NCBI GenBank assembly: GCA_947630675.1
Contig: CANRIN010000011.1
Coordinates: 1-41,260 of the forward strand
DNA length: 41,260 bases
Reading direction: 5' to 3'
Origin: an uncultured Clostridia bacterium
GTDB taxonomy: Bacteria; Bacillota; Clostridia; Oscillospirales; JAAYOS01
This document shows, piece after piece, positions 26,296 to 34,776 of this stretch. How positions within the stretch are numbered: position 1 is the first letter of the stretch; every line of letters begins with the position of its first letter. The notes under the pieces are model-generated. The model saw only the letters and a list, made by a program, of their open reading frames with translations. It was not told where the DNA came from and did no database searches. The translations under genes were made by a program, and so were the position numbers.

Positions 26296-27825
26296 TTGAG
26301 CGAATACATCGTAGAAATGCGGGGCGTGACAAAGCGGTTCCCCGGCATCGTCGCAAACGACAATGTTTCGATAGCGATAAAAAAGGGGGAAATCTACGCG
26401 CTGCTCGGCGAGAACGGCGCGGGAAAGAGCACGCTGATGAGCATGCTCTTCGGCCTGTACGAGCCGGACGAGGGCGAGATATATGTGCGCGGGGAAAAAG
26501 TTACGCTGGAAAGCCCCGCCGCTGCCGCAAAGCTCGGCATAGGGATGGTGCATCAGCACTTCCGGCTTATCTCCAACTACACGATAGCGCAGAACATAGT
26601 CCTCGGTATAGAGCCGAAGAAACGTCTCCTGGGCTTCCTGCCGACGTTGGACATCAAAAAAGCGAACCGCGACATCGCGGAGCTCAGCCGCCGCTACGGC
26701 CTCGAGGTCGACCCGACGCAGAAAATTGAGGACGTCGGGGTCTCGGTGCAGCAGCGTGTCGAGATACTCAAGATGCTCTACCGCGAGGCGGAAATACTCA
26801 TCTTCGACGAGCCCACCGCTATGCTCACTCCTCAGGAGATAGAGTTTCTGCTGAAGATAATCCTTGAGCTGCGGGCGGGCGGCAAGACGATAATCCTCAT
26901 CACCCACAAGCTCGAGGAGATAAAGCAGGTGGCCGACCGCTGCGCGGTGCTCGCGCGCGGAAAGCTGATCGGCGTCATAGACGCCGCGACGACTTCCACC
27001 CGCGAGATGGCGAACATGATGGTCGGCCGCGAAGTGGAGACCGAGATAGAGAAGAAGCCCGCGAACTTCGGCAGGGAGATACTGAAGGTCGAGGGCCTTA
27101 CCGTGAAGAATGACGACGGGCTCGAGGTCGTGCAGGACGTCGGGTTCTCGGTGAGGGCGGGAGAGATATTTGCGGTCGCCGGCGTGTCCGGCAACGGGCA
27201 GATAGAGCTTGCAGACGCAGTCGCCGGGCTTGCAAAGACGTCGGGCGGGCGGATATTCCTCGACGGAGAGGAGATAACCCACGCCTCTGTGCGCGACCGT
27301 ATCCTGAGAGGCATGAGCTACATTCCGGAGGACCGGCAGAACGTCGGCCTCGTGCTCGACTTCGACCTCGCGGAAAACCTCGCGCTCAAGAGCTACTTCA
27401 AGGAGCCGTTCTGCCGAAAGGGCTTCCTCAACAAGTCGGCGTTCGAGGAACACGGGAACAGGCTCATCGAAGAGTACGACATCCGCTCGGGACAGGGAAT
27501 ACATACCCAGGTCCGCTCGATGAGCGGCGGCAACCAGCAGAAGGCGATAATCGCAAGAGAGATAGAGCTCGAGTCGAAGCTGATGATATTTGTCCAGCCG
27601 ACGCGCGGCCTCGACATCGGCGCGATAGAGAACATCCGGCGACAGATACTCGCCGAGCGGGACGCGGGGCGCGCGGTGCTCCTCATCTCCCTCGAGCTTG
27701 ACGAGATAATGGCGCTCGCGGATACGATAGGCGTCATATACCGTGGGAAGCTCCTCAAGACCGCGCCGGCGGCGGAGCTCACGAGCCGCAAGGCCGGCGA
27801 GTACATGATGGGGGTGAGCGCATGA
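26296..27825 (+). CDS. Nucleoside-type ABC transporter ATP-binding protein, NupB-like
   Basis: A 509-residue tandem ATPase of the BMP (basic membrane protein) importer type. The first domain has Walker A GENGAGKST, LGIGMVHQHFRL as Q-loop region, a VSVQQRVEILK signature-like segment and IFDEPTAML as Walker B. The second has SGNGQIELAD in place of Walker A and the signature MSGGNQQKAI, the usual asymmetry in this family. TTG at 26296 is preferred because the protein then starts MSEYIVEM like relatives; the GTG at 26284 is too close to the Shine-Dalgarno. The stop overlaps the first permease start by 4 nt. Confidence 0.92.
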   Translation: MSEYIVEMRGVTKRFPGIVANDNVSIAIKKGEIYALLGENGAGKSTLMSMLFGLYEPDEGEIYVRGEKVTLESPAAAAKLGIGMVHQHFRLISNYTIAQNIVLGIEPKKRLLGFLPTLDIKKANRDIAELSRRYGLEVDPTQKIEDVGVSVQQRVEILKMLYREAEILIFDEPTAMLTPQEIEFLLKIILELRAGGKTIILITHKLEEIKQVADRCAVLARGKLIGVIDAATTSTREMANMMVGREVETEIEKKPANFGREILKVEGLTVKNDDGLEVVQDVGFSVRAGEIFAVAGVSGNGQIELADAVAGLAKTSGGRIFLDGEEITHASVRDRILRGMSYIPEDRQNVGLVLDFDLAENLALKSYFKEPFCRKGFLNKSAFEEHGNRLIEEYDIRSGQGIHTQVRSMSGGNQQKAIIAREIELESKLMIFVQPTRGLDIGAIENIRRQILAERDAGRAVLLISLELDEIMALADTIGVIYRGKLLKTAPAAELTSRKAGEYMMGVSA

Positions 27826-29033
27826 AGAAGAAATCGGGAAGCGGCTTCCGCCGCGCCGTCCTCGCCGTATTCGGAGACGAGCGCAGACAGTCGATAACGA
27901 TACCGGTGTTCGCGGTCGTGCTGAGCCTTCTCGCCTCCGCCGTGATGCTCCTCGCCCTCGGCAAGGACCCGATAAATGCGTTTCTCGGGATGCTGCGCGG
28001 CTGCGGCATAATCCCTAAAGCAAACTACGCCGCGCGGACGGGTATGCTCACCGACTTCATGAGCTTCCTCAACGTCCTCGCGCCGATGATATTTGCGGCG
28101 CTCGCTGTGGCGGTCGCGTCCAAGACCGGACTTTTTAACATTGGTATCTCCGGACAGATGCTCTTTGCCGGATTTATCGCCACGGTGGTCGTGGGATACA
28201 GCGACCTTCCGGCGGCCGCAGCGCTGCCGCTCGTGATAATCATCGGGATCGTCGCAGGGGCGCTCATCGGCGGCATAATCGGGTTCCTGAAGTATAAGTT
28301 CAACATTAACGAGGTCGTAAGCTCAATAATGCTGAACTACATAATCCAGTACGTGGTGTCCTTCTTTATAAATATGTACTATGTAGACCCGGTGTCGCGC
28401 CAGTCAATGTATATAAGCGACGCGTCCCGGCTCACCGTCACCGGCGTCGAGATATTCGGCATGAAGGCCGACCTGCCGCTCGCGATGCTGCTCGTCCCTC
28501 CTGCGATAATCTTTGCAAAGGTGCTTTTTGACCGCACGAAGATCGGGTATGAGATGAAGAGCGTCGGCCTCAGCCGCAACGCCGCGCGGTACGCGGGCAT
28601 GAGCGTTGGCAAGAACATGGTCCTGTCGATGCTTGTTTCCGGTGCGCTTGCCGGTCTTGCGGGAGTGGCGTACTACCTCGGTTACTTCAACTCCATACAA
28701 CCGGGCGTGCTCACGAGCGTCGGCTTTGACTCGATAGCGGTGTCGATACTCGGAAACTACAACCCGCTTGGCATATTCTTCTCGTCCTTCCTCATAACGA
28801 TAGTCTCCAAGGGCAGCACCTATATGTCAAGCTCCGCCGCCATCCCGCAGGAGATAGCCTCGATAATCACGGGACTTATCCTTGTCGTGAGCGCGTGTAC
28901 CTTTTTCATACGCACGAAGCTCGCGAGGATGAGCGAGCGCGAGCTCGAGAGCCGCAGAGCCGCGGAGGCGGCGGAAACGCCGCGGCCTGCGGTCCCGGCG
29001 GCGGACGACGACAGCAAAGGAGGCGAGCGGTAA
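27822..29033 (+). CDS. Nucleoside-type ABC transporter permease, NupP-like
   Basis: A 403-residue BMP-family permease with about eight to ten membrane helices. FAALAVAVASKTGLFNIGISGQM is the family hallmark, and KFNINEVVSSIMLNYI and RYAGMSVGKNM also match. It has a charged C-terminal tail rich in Ala, Glu and Arg. It starts in the ATGA overlap with the ATPase and its stop abuts the next start (TAAATG). Substrate by family would be purine nucleosides or related simple molecules; the exact one is not visible. Confidence 0.92.
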   Translation: MKKKSGSGFRRAVLAVFGDERRQSITIPVFAVVLSLLASAVMLLALGKDPINAFLGMLRGCGIIPKANYAARTGMLTDFMSFLNVLAPMIFAALAVAVASKTGLFNIGISGQMLFAGFIATVVVGYSDLPAAAALPLVIIIGIVAGALIGGIIGFLKYKFNINEVVSSIMLNYIIQYVVSFFINMYYVDPVSRQSMYISDASRLTVTGVEIFGMKADLPLAMLLVPPAIIFAKVLFDRTKIGYEMKSVGLSRNAARYAGMSVGKNMVLSMLVSGALAGLAGVAYYLGYFNSIQPGVLTSVGFDSIAVSILGNYNPLGIFFSSFLITIVSKGSTYMSSSAAIPQEIASIITGLILVVSACTFFIRTKLARMSERELESRRAAEAAETPRPAVPAADDDSKGGER

Positions 29034-29978
29034 ATGGAAACCTTTATAAGCGACGGTCTTTCCTTCGCGCTGCCGCTCTTTGTCATAGCGATAGGCGGCA
29101 TCTACAGCGAGCGGAGCGGCATAACTAACCTTGCCCTCGAGGGTATGCTCGGAATGGGTGCGTTCGTCGGCGCGCTCGCGGTCGTGCTCTTCACGAACGG
29201 AGCGTTTGCGGGGGAGTTCTACCTTGCAATGCTCTTTGCACTCCTCGGCGGCGCACTGTTTGCCGTAATCCATGCGGTACTCTGCATCAACTTCCGCGCA
29301 AATCAGGTCATAAGCGGCGTCGTTATCAACATACTTGCGACGGCGCTCGCGGCATTCCTCGCAAAGCTGATAAACTCCGCCGTGTTCGGGCAGAACTCCA
29401 ACAAGTTCCAGCTCAGCACCGCGCCGACGCTCGGGGCGATATTCCCCGGTATAAGCGGCGTCCCGGTCCTCGGAAGAATGTATGTGTTCGTTCCGATAAT
29501 ACTTGTCGTGGCGCTGGCAGCGTGGTTCGTCCTCTACAAGACCCGCTTCGGAATGCACCTCCGCGCCTGCGGCGACAACCCCCACGCGGTCGACGCGGCG
29601 GGAGGGAACGTCGCGCGCACCCGCTTTATCGCGGTCATAGCTTCCGGAGCGCTGAGCGGCATCGGCGGCATCTGCTTTGCATATTATATCGCTGCAAACT
29701 TTTCGCCTAGCATCTTCATGGGCTACGGCTATCTGTCGATAGCGGCGCTGATATTCGGCAACTGGCGCGTCATGCCGACTCTTGCGGCGTGTCTGCTCTT
29801 CGGCTTCGCACGCTCGGGCGGATACGCCGTGGCGAAGATACTGGAGCTTCCGAGCACCTTCTCGAACCTAATAATGACGCTGCCGTATATCGTCACGCTG
29901 CTGCTGTTGGTGTTCTTCTCGAAGTCGAACCGTGCGCCGCGCGCCCTCGGAGAGATATACGACAAGGGAAAACGGTAA
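29034..29978 (+). CDS. Nucleoside-type ABC transporter permease, NupQ-like
   Basis: A 314-residue second permease of the same importer. SERSGITNLALEGMLGMGAFVG and NFRANQVISGVVINI are typical, followed by KTRFGMHLRACGDNPHAVDAAG. The operon ends here without a BMP binding lipoprotein, which normally leads such operons. A composite hairpin element follows 7 nt after the stop. Confidence 0.92.
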   Translation: METFISDGLSFALPLFVIAIGGIYSERSGITNLALEGMLGMGAFVGALAVVLFTNGAFAGEFYLAMLFALLGGALFAVIHAVLCINFRANQVISGVVINILATALAAFLAKLINSAVFGQNSNKFQLSTAPTLGAIFPGISGVPVLGRMYVFVPIILVVALAAWFVLYKTRFGMHLRACGDNPHAVDAAGGNVARTRFIAVIASGALSGIGGICFAYYIAANFSPSIFMGYGYLSIAALIFGNWRVMPTLAACLLFGFARSGGYAVAKILELPSTFSNLIMTLPYIVTLLLLVFFSKSNRAPRALGEIYDKGKR

Positions 29979-29984
29979 ACACAA

Positions 29985-30239
29985 TCGCGGCGAATCGCAC
30001 TCGCGGACGACCCATTTCATGCAATGTCGGGACGTCGGCGCGAAGCGCCGAGGTCTGATGCGCCCGGTAGGCATCCGGATGAGGTATCGGTTTGCAAGCG
30101 CATTTTTACCAATTCGCCGCGAGACCACCGAACAGGACAAAGCCCTGTCGGTGGCGAGCACCCGGCTTTGTCCCTCGCTACGCTCGAAACACGCCGGGCG
30201 ATAGGTGTAAATTTCGCCGTACACGCCGCCGAAATTTAC
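29985..30239 (+). repeat. Composite hairpin element, copy 3
   Basis: Module A: outer stem TCGCGGCGAAT/ATTCGCCGCGA (29985-29995, 30112-30122) with a long inner part that includes TCGGCGC-GAA-GCGCCGA (30035-30051). Module B: 30125-30154, 7 bp, bulged A, 6 positions with one mismatch, AAA loop. Module C is divergent. Module D: 10-bp arms GTAAATTTCG/CGAAATTTAC (30207-30216, 30230-30239) with the conserved GTACACGCC in the loop. Confidence 0.8.
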
Positions 30240-30298
30240 TGATTGGAATCTATTTTGCGCCTGTCGGCGCGAAACTTTACAAAGTCTTTCGACAAGAT

Positions 30299-30321
30299 GG
30301 GCAGGAGGATGTATCCTGCCC
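30299..30321 (+). promoter_or_regulatory. Leader hairpin upstream of uxaC
   Basis: GGGCAGGA pairs with TCCTGCCC across a seven-base loop, about 45 nt ahead of uxaC. No T-run follows. It may be part of a leader or mark the end of the upstream operon. No clear promoter was identified in the gap. Confidence 0.4.
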
Positions 30322-30367
30322 TGATGTCTACCTGATGTATAGATGTATATAAGTAAGGAGCGCAGAA

Positions 30368-31756
30368 ATGAAAGAAAACGTTTTTTTGAGAAGCTCGGCT
30401 GCTGAGAGGCTCTACGCCGGAGTAAAGGACCTGCCGATAGTCGACTTCCACTGCCACCTCTCCCCGGAGGAGCTGTACCTTGACCGTCCGTTTGAGAACA
30501 TCGGCGAGATGTGGCTTTCGGGCGACCACTACAAGTGGCGGCTCATGCGCGAGGCGGGCATAGACGAGCGACTCGTCACCGGCGACGCGACGTGGGAGGA
30601 GAAGTTCGAAGCCTACGCCGGGTGTGTTGAGCTCGCCGTCGGGAACCCGCTCTACCACTGGACGGCGCTCGAGCTTGAGCGCTACTTCGGCGTGACCGAG
30701 CCGCTCACGGCGGAGAACGCGCGCGAAATATACGCAAAGGTCGGAGAGAGGATAAAGGAGACGCGGCTTTCGCCCCGAAAGTGCGTCGAGATGATGAAGG
30801 TCGAGTATGTCTGCACGACCGACGACCCGGCGGACGACCTCGTCTGGCACCGCCGCTTCGAGGATGACCGCAGGGCGGGACGAAACCCGCTTCCGGCAAG
30901 GATAGCGCCCGCGTTCCGTGCGGACAACGTGGCAAACGTCCGCAGAAAGGGTTACGGAGAGTACATAGAAAGACTGGGACGCACGGCGGAAGTCGAGATA
31001 AGGTCTCTCGACGGCCTGGAGGATGCGCTTCGCCGCCGGCTGGACGACTTCTGCGCGCTCGGGTGCCGGTTCGCGGACGTCGGAGTGGAGGGATTGCCCT
31101 CCGCCGAGTGCTCACGCGGGCGCGCCGAGGAGATATTCGAGGGTGCCGTCGAGGGACGGTACGAGACAGGAATGCCGAAGGACGACTACTCCGCATGGCT
31201 CGGGTATATCTACCGCTTCCTCGCGGGGGAGTACGCGGCGCGCGGGATGGTGTCGCAGCTCCACTTCGCGGCAAAGCGCAACCCGCGCACGTCGCTCTTT
31301 GAGAGCTTCGGCCCGGACGCGGGGACCGACTGTGCCGCGGATGCAGTGACTCCTTCGGTGCTCGCGGATTTCCTTGACAGCTGCGAGCGTGGAGCGGGTC
31401 TGCCGGAGACGATAGTCTACACGCTCGAACCCTCGAACGCTCCGGCGCTCGCGAGTGCGGCGTCCAGCTTCCCGCGTGTGAGGATGGGCGCTGCCTGGTG
31501 GTTCCATGACACGCTCGGCGGTATAGCCCGCCAAATAGAGACGGTGGCGGAGGCGGGATACCTCGCTTCCTTCCCCGGGATGCTCACCGACAGCCGCAGC
31601 TTTCTCTCCTATCCGCGCCACGACTTCTACCGCCGTATCGCCGCGAGCGTGCTCGGCGAGTGGGTAGAGCGCGGAGAGGCTGAGGAGGCCGCGTGCGAGA
31701 AGGTGATGCGCAGGATATGTTACGAAAACGCCGCGAAAATGGCGTTCGGGAAATAA
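30368..31756 (+). CDS. uxaC: Uronate isomerase
   Basis: A 462-residue uronate isomerase, converting D-glucuronate to D-fructuronate and D-galacturonate to D-tagaturonate. IVDFHCHLSPEEL carries the HxH metal motif of the amidohydrolase fold; EYVCTTDDPADDLVWH and QLHFAAKRN are family signatures, and the end MLTDSRSFLSYPRHDFYRRI is typical. Length is normal. GGAGCG lies ahead of the ATG. It leads a cluster with two sugar isomerase/epimerase genes and an oxidoreductase; the usual uronate dehydrogenase and dehydratase genes are absent here. Confidence 0.96.
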   Translation: MKENVFLRSSAAERLYAGVKDLPIVDFHCHLSPEELYLDRPFENIGEMWLSGDHYKWRLMREAGIDERLVTGDATWEEKFEAYAGCVELAVGNPLYHWTALELERYFGVTEPLTAENAREIYAKVGERIKETRLSPRKCVEMMKVEYVCTTDDPADDLVWHRRFEDDRRAGRNPLPARIAPAFRADNVANVRRKGYGEYIERLGRTAEVEIRSLDGLEDALRRRLDDFCALGCRFADVGVEGLPSAECSRGRAEEIFEGAVEGRYETGMPKDDYSAWLGYIYRFLAGEYAARGMVSQLHFAAKRNPRTSLFESFGPDAGTDCAADAVTPSVLADFLDSCERGAGLPETIVYTLEPSNAPALASAASSFPRVRMGAAWWFHDTLGGIARQIETVAEAGYLASFPGMLTDSRSFLSYPRHDFYRRIAASVLGEWVERGEAEEAACEKVMRRICYENAAKMAFGK

Positions 31757-31805
31757 GCCGAGACTTCCGGTCGAGGCAACAACAATACCGTAAGGAGGGA
31801 TACGT

Positions 31806-32570
31806 TTGATAGTAGGAGCACAGGGCTACACCGTCCGGGCATTTGCGCAGGACGAGGCGGGCATAGCGGAGACGATGAAGAAGATAGCCGCAATAGGCTA
31901 CAGAACCTTGCAGGTATCGGCGTTCGCGCCGATAGCCCCGGAGCGGATGCGCGAGCTCGCGGACGAGGCGGGGCTTCAGATAGTCGTCACCCACACGAAC
32001 CAGGACCGCATAATGAACGAGCCGGAGGCGGTCGCGCGCGAGCACGCGATCTACGGATGCAAAAACGTCGGAATAGGCATGATGCCGCAGAAGTACGTCG
32101 GCAGCGTGGAGGGGATGCGCGCGTTTCTCCGCGACTTCGACCGGGCGGCGCGGGTCTTCCGCGAGCGCGGGATGAAGCTGCACTACCACAACCACTGCTT
32201 TGAGTACCAGCGCTTCGGAGGTACGCCGCTTATCGACATCATGGCGGACGAGATGGACCCCGACCTCTGGGGCTTCATCCTCGACCTCTTCTGGGTACAG
32301 GCCGGCGGGAGGAACCCCGCAAGCGAGCTCCGCCGCTTCGAGGGGCGGGTGGACGTCTGCCACTTTAAGGACTACGCCGTCGAGGGCTGGGACAAGCGCT
32401 TTGCGCCGATAATGGAGGGCAACCTCGAGTGGGACGAGATATTCGAGACGTGCCGTGACACCGGCGTCGAATACGCGATGGTCGAGCAGGACGACTCCTA
32501 CGGGCGCGACCCGTTCGACGAGCTGCGCATAAGCTATGAAAATCTGAAGAAAGCGGGGCTGAAGTTCTGA
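31806..32570 (+). CDS. Sugar phosphate isomerase/epimerase (TIM barrel) 1
   Basis: A 254-residue AP-endonuclease-2-like TIM barrel. Likely metal ligands are Glu in HYHNHCFEY, Asp in FILDLFWVQAGG, His in VCHFKDY and Glu in MVEQDDS. Start is TTG at 31806, directed by AAGGAGGG; no better start is nearby. It follows uxaC by 49 nt. The family includes xylose isomerase-like, inosose and ketose epimerase enzymes, so the substrate is open; a keto-uronate or its reduced product is plausible from position (inference). Confidence 0.87.
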   Translation: MIVGAQGYTVRAFAQDEAGIAETMKKIAAIGYRTLQVSAFAPIAPERMRELADEAGLQIVVTHTNQDRIMNEPEAVAREHAIYGCKNVGIGMMPQKYVGSVEGMRAFLRDFDRAARVFRERGMKLHYHNHCFEYQRFGGTPLIDIMADEMDPDLWGFILDLFWVQAGGRNPASELRRFEGRVDVCHFKDYAVEGWDKRFAPIMEGNLEWDEIFETCRDTGVEYAMVEQDDSYGRDPFDELRISYENLKKAGLKF

Positions 32571-33424
32571 TGACCGATTTCAGACTTTGTGCGTTTGCCG
32601 ACGAGGCGTCGGGAGACCTCGCGGGGCAGATCGAGGCGCTCCGACGGAACGGTATGCGCCTTATAGAGATACGGAACGTCGGGCGGAAGGCCGTCACCGA
32701 CCTCTCGGACGAAGAGCTGGACGACGTCGCGAAGACCCTTCATGCCGCGGGCATAGAGGTGTGGAGCATCGGGTCGCCGCTCGGCAAGACACGCCTTGAG
32801 GACACGGAGGAGAACCGCCGCCGCTTCGAGCGGTCTGTAGAGGCGGCAAAGCGCCTCGGCACGACGCAGGTGAGGATGTTCAGCTACTATGTCTCCGAGG
32901 AGGAGGCGGACGGAACGGCGGACGCGATATTCGCGGAGCTCCGGCGGATGGCGGAGCTCGCCGAAAAGGAGGGCATCCTTCTCTGCCATGAGAATGAGAA
33001 GGGAATATACGGCGCGACGGCGGAACGGACTCTCCGCCTGCTCGAGGCCGTGCCGCCGCTCGGCTCGGTCTTCGACCCGGCAAACTACATACAGTGCGGC
33101 GAGCGTCCGGACGCGATCTTCCCGCGCTTTGCCGCGAGGACGACCTATCTGCACATCAAGGACGCGCTCGCTGAGGACGGCACGGTCGTGCCGTCCGGCG
33201 AGGGGGACGGAGGCGTCGCGAAGATAATAGACATGTTCGCGGAGAAGGGGAGCGGGCGCGTGCTCACGCTCGAACCGCACCTTTTCAGCTTCATCGGGCT
33301 GAAGAACTTACAGACCGAGGAACTGCGGCACAAATTCAGCTACTCCACGCCGGGCGAGGCTTTCGACGCCGGCGCGGACGCGCTGAAAGGAATACTTGAC
33401 AGAGGAGGATACAGCTATGAGTGA
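32570..33424 (+). CDS. Sugar phosphate isomerase/epimerase (TIM barrel) 2
   Basis: A 284-residue TIM barrel, a distant relative of the preceding gene. Likely metal ligands are Glu in CHENEKGIYG, Asp in SVFDPANYIQCG, His in YLHIKDA and Glu in TLEPHLFSF. Its ATG overlaps the upstream stop by one base. Two adjacent members of this family with little mutual identity suggest successive steps or different substrates. It overlaps the oxidoreductase by 8 nt. Confidence 0.87.
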   Translation: MTDFRLCAFADEASGDLAGQIEALRRNGMRLIEIRNVGRKAVTDLSDEELDDVAKTLHAAGIEVWSIGSPLGKTRLEDTEENRRRFERSVEAAKRLGTTQVRMFSYYVSEEEADGTADAIFAELRRMAELAEKEGILLCHENEKGIYGATAERTLRLLEAVPPLGSVFDPANYIQCGERPDAIFPRFAARTTYLHIKDALAEDGTVVPSGEGDGGVAKIIDMFAEKGSGRVLTLEPHLFSFIGLKNLQTEELRHKFSYSTPGEAFDAGADALKGILDRGGYSYE

Positions 33425-34592
33425 ACTGAACGTAGGCATCATCGGCATAGGCAACATGGGAAGCGCTCATTCAAAAAACATCCTTGCGGGCAAGGTAGAG
33501 GGCATGCGCCTTGCGGCGGTGTGCGACATCTCACCCGCGAAGCTCGACTGGGCTAAGGAAAATCTGCCGGACGTACCGCGCTTCTCGGACGCGCATGAGA
33601 TGATAAAGAGCGGGCTCATCGACACGATGATCGTCGCGACGCCGCACTACTTCCATCCGCCGCTTGCGATGGCGGGCTTCGACGCGGGGCTGAACGTGCT
33701 CATAGAGAAGCCGGCGGGCGTGTACACTTCCGCCGTCGAGAAGATGAACGAGGCGGCGAAGAAGAGCGGAAAGGTTTTCGGGATAATGTTCAACCAGCGC
33801 ACGAACCCGCAGTTCCGCAAGATACGCGAGATGATACGCTCCGGCGAGATAGGCGAGCCGAAGCGCCTCGTGTGGATAATCACAAACTGGTACCGTACCC
33901 AGAGCTATTACGACTCCGGCTCGTGGCGCGCCACATGGGCGGGCGAGGGCGGCGGCGTCCTGCTGAATCAGGCCCCGCACCAGCTCGACCTCTGGCAGTG
34001 GATGTTCGGCATGCCGCAGAGAGTCTGGGCGCGCTGCCGCTACGGTCACTGGCACAACGTCGAGATAGAGGATGACGTGACTGCTTACGCCGAGTACGAC
34101 AACGGCGCGAGCGCGACCTTCATAACTACCACCGGCGAGTATCCCGGCACGAACCGCCTAGAGATAAGCGGCGACCGGGCGAAGCTCGTCTGGGAGGGCG
34201 GAAAGCTTCACATGTGGAAGCTTGACGAGCCGGAGCGTGAGGTCTGCTTTACATCAAAGCAGGGCTTCGCGACGCCGCCCGTCACCGAGCTCGAGCCGGA
34301 GTGTCCCGGCGTCGAGACCGCGCACGTCGGCATACTTCAGAACTTTGCGAACGCCGTTCTGCACGGCGAGGAGCTGATAGCTCCCGGCTATGACGGCATA
34401 AACGGCCTCACCCTCTCGAACGCCATGCACCTCAGCGACTGGACGGGAAAGATGGTCGAGCTGCCGCTTGACACCGAGCTCTTTGAGAGGTATCTTGACG
34501 AGCGCCGCAAAACCTCCAGGATAAAGGCGGAGGTCGAGGGCGCGCCGGAGGACATACGCGGCACCTACAACGACAGGTGGAATGTAAGATAA
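33417..34592 (+). CDS. Gfo/Idh/MocA-family oxidoreductase
   Basis: A 391-residue NAD(P)-dependent sugar oxidoreductase. The N-terminal Rossmann fold has VGIIGIGNMGSAHSKNI, and NVLIEKPAGVYTSA contains the family Glu-Lys-Pro motif with its catalytic-region Lys. The C-terminal beta-sheet domain carries GGVLLNQAPHQLDLWQWMFG, which includes the usual D/H region. ATG at 33417 is set by GGAGG 8 nt upstream. As the only redox enzyme of the cluster, it may reduce the keto-uronate from UxaC or oxidise a related sugar acid (inference). Confidence 0.93.
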   Translation: MSELNVGIIGIGNMGSAHSKNILAGKVEGMRLAAVCDISPAKLDWAKENLPDVPRFSDAHEMIKSGLIDTMIVATPHYFHPPLAMAGFDAGLNVLIEKPAGVYTSAVEKMNEAAKKSGKVFGIMFNQRTNPQFRKIREMIRSGEIGEPKRLVWIITNWYRTQSYYDSGSWRATWAGEGGGVLLNQAPHQLDLWQWMFGMPQRVWARCRYGHWHNVEIEDDVTAYAEYDNGASATFITTTGEYPGTNRLEISGDRAKLVWEGGKLHMWKLDEPEREVCFTSKQGFATPPVTELEPECPGVETAHVGILQNFANAVLHGEELIAPGYDGINGLTLSNAMHLSDWTGKMVELPLDTELFERYLDERRKTSRIKAEVEGAPEDIRGTYNDRWNVR

Positions 34593-34596
34593 AAAG

Positions 34597-34773
34597 TCGC
34601 GGCAAATTGCGGGCGCGGATTTCATCCGCGCCCTTACCAATTTGCCGCGAGACGTTCACTTGAAATTGCACAGGCGCAATTTCAAGTGAAGCTGTCGGGT
34701 AGGGCGAAGCCCTACCGACAGCAAGCGCTCCGCTACGCGCCGAGTTTTCCGCCTTCGGCGGAAAATCGACGCA
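34597..34773 (+). repeat. Composite hairpin element, copy 4 (modules A to C)
   Basis: Module A: perfect nested stems, outer 34598-34609/34638-34649 (12 bp) and inner 34611-34620/34624-34633 (10 bp, TTC loop). An extra 15-bp hairpin follows (34655-34669/34676-34690). Module B: 34691-34722, 8 bp, bulged G, 6 bp, GAA loop. Module C: 34725-34773, near identical to copy 2. Module D is missing and other hairpins follow instead. Module A starts 5 nt after the oxidoreductase stop and could terminate it. Confidence 0.85.
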
Positions 34774-34776
34774 ATT

